Assembly: GCF_009738185.1 (NCBI RefSeq)
Contig: NZ_CP046509.1
Location: forward strand, 2,545,501-2,609,500
Source of the DNA: Erwinia sorbitola
GTDB lineage: Bacteria > Pseudomonadota > Gammaproteobacteria > Enterobacterales > Enterobacteriaceae
Direction of reading: 5' to 3'
Length of the DNA stretch: 64,000 nt
Shown here: positions 60,592 to 64,000 of the stretch, piece by piece
Layout: the number at the start of each line of letters is the position of its first letter
Numbering within the stretch: position 1 is the stretch's first letter
Position numbers and translations under genes: made by a program
Notes under the pieces: model-generated
What the model was told of the DNA's origin: nothing
What the model saw: only the letters and a program-made list of their open reading frames with translations
Databases searched by the model: none

Positions 60592-60609
60592 GTCAATACA
60601 GGAACAGGA

Positions 60610-61191
60610 ATGAAAGAGACCCGGGAAGTACTGAGAGCTAAAATCCTTGAGGGCGCTATTGCGCTGTTTATGGAGAAAGGCATTGAGAAAGTGACTACAC
60701 GTGAACTGACCGAGCACCTTGGTATTTCGCGCAGCCATATCTATCACTACTTTCGTGACTGGGAAACATTGACTAAAGAGGCCATGGGGCACTATTTACT
60801 CCAGGATCGCACCGCATTTTCAGCCACCATTACCGGACTGAACTCGGCACAACGTCTTACTGCCTTTGTGGCTAACTACCTGCCCGCCACGCCCGATGCC
60901 TCCTGGCAGATTTACAGCTCACTCTGGCAGCTTGCCATCCATGACACCGAGTGGGCAAATATGGCCGAAGGAATGATGGATCAATGGCAGACCATGCTGG
61001 CAGATATCATCAGAGAGGGCGTCGATGCCGGAGAATTCACCAGCCCGGATCCCGATTTGGTAGCAAGACAGCTCGGAGCCATGCTTAACGGCTATGCAGA
61101 CCAGCTGATCCTCTCCCCGACTGCTGCCACCCATCAGGCTGCGACCCGTGATATCGGTGCGTTTATCTGTATGGCACTAAGAGTATCCTGA
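60610..61191 (+). CDS. TetR-family transcriptional regulator
   Basis: A 193-residue regulator from the ATG at 60610. The longer frame reaching back to 60319 would run through the operators and the divergent gene and is rejected. The N-terminal helix-turn-helix (about residues 27-55) reads TTRELTEHLGISRSHIYHYF; the C-terminal ligand-binding domain is helical, with WQIYSSLWQLAIHDTEWANM and GAMLNGYADQLIL. The ligand is unknown. It likely represses itself and the divergent membrane-protein gene through the two palindromes. Confidence 0.88.
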   Translation: MKETREVLRAKILEGAIALFMEKGIEKVTTRELTEHLGISRSHIYHYFRDWETLTKEAMGHYLLQDRTAFSATITGLNSAQRLTAFVANYLPATPDASWQIYSSLWQLAIHDTEWANMAEGMMDQWQTMLADIIREGVDAGEFTSPDPDLVARQLGAMLNGYADQLILSPTAATHQAATRDIGAFICMALRVS

Positions 61192-61664
61192 CCTGCGTTG
61201 CGGGCTATTCCACCTGGCGGGATAAATTACCACCCGCCACGAATGGAATATAAATTCCGTCCGGTGCAATAAAAATCGAAATTTTGAAAATTTCAGTCCA
61301 CCACAAGGCGGCTGATCTTCCTTTTCTCCCTGTATTAAACAGGGTTTTACCTCTGTACGCCGATCGCCCCATGTGCATGAACCACCACCCCGCCACTCTC
61401 AGAAAGTTGATTCAATTAGCTATTTCGAACTGCATCATTTAACCATAACTTCTGGTGAAGAATACCGCCTGTTTCACAGCCTGCCCGCGACCGGTTGCAA
61501 AATTAAGTGAAATTTTTTTAACCCGCTCACAAATTACGAAATATTCAATTCAATATGAACCGAATAGAACATACATTCCATCCAGCTAAATGATAAAACG
61601 AGATGGGAATCGCAGTTCCATCGTGACAGGCTGCTCTGCGGCCGGCTATTAGAAGGGTTTAAAC
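61192..61664. other. Intergenic region upstream of the sugar symporter
   Basis: This 473-bp region is AT-rich toward the symporter start. An ATATT-CAATTC-AATAT palindrome lies at 61541-61556, about 110 bp before the gene, and could be an operator. A 63-codon minus-strand frame at 61205-61396 lacks a ribosome site and family likeness and is not called. Confidence 0.5.
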
Positions 61665-63140
61665 ATGGACACCAGGCATACGCGTTATAATATGAAGTAC
61701 GTAATGCTTTGTTGCACGGTAGCGGCCTTTGGCGGGCTGCTGTTGGGGTACGACTCCTCAGTGATCTCAGGAGCTATCGAACCTCTGAGTAAGTATTTCC
61801 AGCTCTCCCCCAGTGAAACGGGCTGGGCAGTCTCAAACATCCTGCTGGGCAGCCTGATAGGTTGTTTTATCGCGCCAAAAATGAGCGATAAACTCGGGCG
61901 AAAAAATTCGCTGGCGATTACCGCTTTTATCTTTACCCTGTCGGTATTGGGTACCGTAATCGCACATAATTTCACCACCTTTGTGATTATGCGCATGCTG
62001 GGCGGGCTGGCTATTGGCCTGGCGTCGGTGATCTCGCCAATCTACCTGGCAGAGCTGTCTCCTTCGAAATTTCGCGGCCGTACTTCAGCGCTCTACTCCG
62101 TCTGCTGCGTTGGCGGCCAGTCAGTGGTGTTGTTAACCAACTTCTTTATCAATAAATCTATGACGCCGGAAGCCATGACCGATACCGGCTGGCGCTATAT
62201 TCTGGCTACAGCTCTGGTTCCCTGCGCGCTGTTCCTGTTCTGCATCCTGTTTATTCCTGAATCACCGCGCTGGAACGTGCTGAAAGGGCGTGATAAAGCG
62301 GCGCTGGATACCCTGACTAAAATTTCCAATAAACAGCATGCCGAATCAGTATTTAACGAGATCAAACATTCATTCAGCCAGCAGGCAGCCACGCAGCACA
62401 AAACTAAATTCCGCCTGAATAAAACCACGGTGCCTTTACTGGTGATCGGTATTGGTCTGGCTATCGGTAATCAGATTAGCGGCATCAACGTGATTCAGTA
62501 TTTTGGCCCTTCCCTGCTGAAGAATGTCTCCTCCAGTACTGACACTGCATTGCTGGTCACCTTCTGGCTCTCTATCTGCCAGCTGGTGGGTGTGCTTATC
62601 GGCATGTCATTAATTGACCGGGTAGGACGCCGTAAACTGCTGCTGATGGGCGCCATATCATCCTGCGTATTCCTGACCTATTCATTTGTCGCCTTCTATT
62701 ATCAGCTGCCCGGCCTGCTGGCCGTAGTCGGGCTGTTCGCCTATATGGTGTTCTTCGGCATCTCATGGGGTCAGATTGTCTGGACGGTGCTGGGGGAAAT
62801 CTTCCCGACTGAAATTCGTTCAGTCTGCGTCGGGATTTCAATCTGTATGATGTCGATGGCGAACTTTGTTATCAGTACCACCTTCCCGATCCTGAACAGC
62901 AATGCCTTCCTGCTGGAGATTTTCCACGGTGGTTTCCCGCTGCTGCTGTTCGCTATCTTCTCGCTGGGAATGTACTTCTTTACCTTCCGCTATCTGCCAG
63001 AAACCGCAGGGGTCTCGCTGGAGAAAATCCATGCGCTGGTGCTGAAAAAATTCCATGTTGAAGTGGATGAGTCAGAACTGCTGGGGGCAAAGGCAGGCGC
63101 AAAAAATGCGGAGTCGTTCAATGTGCCGATGGGCCACTGA
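61665..63140 (+). CDS. Sugar porter family MFS symporter (XylE/GalP-like)
   Basis: A 491-residue proton-coupled sugar importer with 12 membrane helices. Sugar-porter signatures are GGLLLGYDSSVISGA (helix 1), DKLGRKNSL (loop 2-3), PIYLAELSPSKFRGR, the central PESPRWN, QISGINVIQYFGP (helix 7), and the C-terminal PETAGVSLEKI. It is closest in pattern to XylE-type xylose or related pentose/hexose symporters; the substrate is not fixed. AAGGG precedes the ATG at 61665. It is transcribed alone and ends convergently with hemB. Confidence 0.9.
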   Translation: MDTRHTRYNMKYVMLCCTVAAFGGLLLGYDSSVISGAIEPLSKYFQLSPSETGWAVSNILLGSLIGCFIAPKMSDKLGRKNSLAITAFIFTLSVLGTVIAHNFTTFVIMRMLGGLAIGLASVISPIYLAELSPSKFRGRTSALYSVCCVGGQSVVLLTNFFINKSMTPEAMTDTGWRYILATALVPCALFLFCILFIPESPRWNVLKGRDKAALDTLTKISNKQHAESVFNEIKHSFSQQAATQHKTKFRLNKTTVPLLVIGIGLAIGNQISGINVIQYFGPSLLKNVSSSTDTALLVTFWLSICQLVGVLIGMSLIDRVGRRKLLLMGAISSCVFLTYSFVAFYYQLPGLLAVVGLFAYMVFFGISWGQIVWTVLGEIFPTEIRSVCVGISICMMSMANFVISTTFPILNSNAFLLEIFHGGFPLLLFAIFSLGMYFFTFRYLPETAGVSLEKIHALVLKKFHVEVDESELLGAKAGAKNAESFNVPMGH

Positions 63141-63170
63141 TTAACAGAATCTTGAGCGAGGAATAAATCC

Positions 63171-63192
63171 GGGGTCAGGTTTGCCTGACCCC
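63171..63192. terminator. Bidirectional hairpin between symporter and hemB
   Basis: GGGGTCAGG and CCTGACCCC form a perfect 9-bp stem with a TTTG tetraloop, 30 bp after the symporter stop and 7 bp from the hemB stop. Its form (9-bp stem, NTTG/TATG-like tetraloop) recalls the hairpins at 12800 and 29744, though the stem differs. Confidence 0.75.
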
Positions 63193-63199
63193 GTTAGCA

Positions 63200-64000
63200 T
63201 CAGGAAAGAATTTTCTTCTCTGCCAGATCCAGCGCAAAGTAGCTGAAGATGATATCGGCACCGGCGCGCTTAATCGCTCCAAGACTTTCCAGCGTGACGT
63301 CCAGCTCGTTAATCGCCCCCGCCTGCGCACCAAATTTAATCATCGCGTACTCACCGCTCACCTGATATGCCGCTAATGGCAATTGCGTGCGTTCGCGCAC
63401 CTCGCGCAGGATATCCAGATAGGCACCCGCCGGTTTTACCATCAGCGCATCGGCACCTTCGCTTTCATCAAGCAGCGACTCGCGAATCGCTTCACGGCGG
63501 TTCATCGGGTTCATCTGATAGGTTTTACGGTCGCCTTTAAGCGATGTCCCCGCCGCTTCACGGAACGGGCCGTAGAAAGATGAGGCAAACTTCGTGGAGT
63601 ACGACATGATGGCCGTGTCGGTAAAGCCCGCGGCATCAAGCGCATGGCGAATTGCCGCCACCTGACCGTCCATTGCCGCCGAGGGAGCAATAAAGTCCGC
63701 CCCTGCTGCTGCTGCCACAACCGCCTGCCTGCCAAGGTTGATCAGCGTGGCATCGTTATCCACGCCGCGATCGTGCAGCACGCCGCAGTGACCGTGACTG
63801 GTGTATTCACAGAAGCAGGTATCGGACATAACGATCATTTCCGGCACGGTCTGCTTGCAGATACGCGACATACGCGCCACCAGGCCGTTTTCATTCCAGG
63901 TATCGCTGCCGTCGGCATCCGTATTATGGGAAATACCAAAGGTCATAATCGACCGCACGCCAGCTTTAGCGATACGCTCAATTTCATACGCAAGGCGTTT
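63200..64000 (-). CDS. hemB: Delta-aminolevulinic acid dehydratase (porphobilinogen synthase), 3' part
   Basis: HemB condenses two 5-aminolevulinate molecules to porphobilinogen in heme synthesis. The frame is open to the window edge, so the N-terminus (about 60 residues) is missing; 266 residues are present. Zinc cysteines are in [16 protein letters not shown]. The two Schiff-base lysines are in [15 protein letters not shown] and [11 protein letters not shown]. The C-terminus ends LAEKKILS. The GTG at 63958 is internal and not the start. Confidence 0.97.
   Translation of the reverse strand, partial: KRLAYEIERIAKAGVRSIMTFGISHNTDADGSDTWNENGLVARMSRICKQTVPEMIVMSDTCFCEYTSHGHCGVLHDRGVDNDATLINLGRQAVVAAAAGADFIAPSAAMDGQVAAIRHALDAAGFTDTAIMSYSTKFASSFYGPFREAAGTSLKGDRKTYQMNPMNRREAIRESLLDESEGADALMVKPAGAYLDILREVRERTQLPLAAYQVSGEYAMIKFGAQAGAINELDVTLESLGAIKRAGADIIFSYFALDLAEKKILS

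Noticed and set aside
60319..60609. Extended N-terminus for the TetR-family protein
   Set aside because: The extension runs through both operators and into the divergent gene; the ATG at 60610 gives a normal TetR length.
61205..61396. 63-codon minus-strand open frame upstream of the sugar symporter
   Set aside because: No ribosome site, odd composition and no family likeness; treated as chance.

Overview
The window is ordinary chromosomal backbone of an enterobacterium in the order Enterobacterales. Gene order follows Escherichia coli closely: purT, eda-zwf-hexR-pykA, lpxM-mepM-znuACB, ruvBAC-yebC-nudB-aspS, yecDE-yecN-cmoAB, cutC-yecM-argS, the flagellar and chemotaxis cluster, and otsBA. 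Protein sequences are near-colinear with the E. coli proteins as I remember them. Several rearrangements (no edd between zwf and eda, gldA where torYZ would be, otsA directly beyond flhDC) suggest an Erwinia/Pantoea-type (Erwiniaceae) genome. That placement is inference; no rRNA or other taxonomic marker is present.

Layout. 1-6 kb: end of purT, then central carbon metabolism (eda, zwf, the repressor HexR, pykA), with two HexR-type palindromes between zwf and hexR. 6-13 kb: an MdfA-like efflux pump, lipid A acyltransferase LpxM, endopeptidase MepM and the Zur-controlled zinc importer ZnuABC. 13-18 kb: Holliday-junction proteins RuvABC (with a LexA-type box before ruvA), YebC, NudB and AspS. 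18-30 kb: YecD, YecE, YecN, the tRNA wobble-uridine modifiers CmoA/CmoB, a Bacillus-like glycerol dehydrogenase, an unidentified secreted protein, CutC, a MalY/PatB-type C-S lyase, YecM, a 41-residue membrane peptide and ArgS.

30-51 kb is the motility cluster, all on the minus strand: flhD-flhC, motA-motB-cheA-cheW, four tandem chemoreceptor genes, cheR-cheB-cheY-cheZ, and flhB-flhA-flhE. Three receptor genes have clear sigma-28 promoters. The flhDC upstream region is nearly 1 kb long and carries an excellent CRP site and a good RcsAB box at E. coli-like spacing. Between cheW and the first receptor gene, bounded on both sides by hairpin terminators, sits a foreign-looking three-gene cassette: an orphan type VI secretion tube protein (Hcp), a Tlde1-type L,D-transpeptidase-fold effector with intact His and Cys, and a secreted protein overlapping the effector by 4 bp that is the obvious immunity candidate. 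This is the most interesting system in the window.

52-64 kb: trehalose synthesis (otsBA), an HD-GYP phosphodiesterase whose upstream region holds a GGCCG pentanucleotide repeat, a DUF1275 membrane protein, a glucose-family PTS permease with a LacI/MalI-type regulator, a divergent pair (TetR regulator and an ABC six-helix membrane protein with no ATPase) sharing two perfect operators, a XylE-like sugar symporter, and the end of hemB. No tRNA, rRNA, CRISPR array or insertion sequence was seen. Comparisons with E. coli proteins and consensus motifs are from memory, not from searches.
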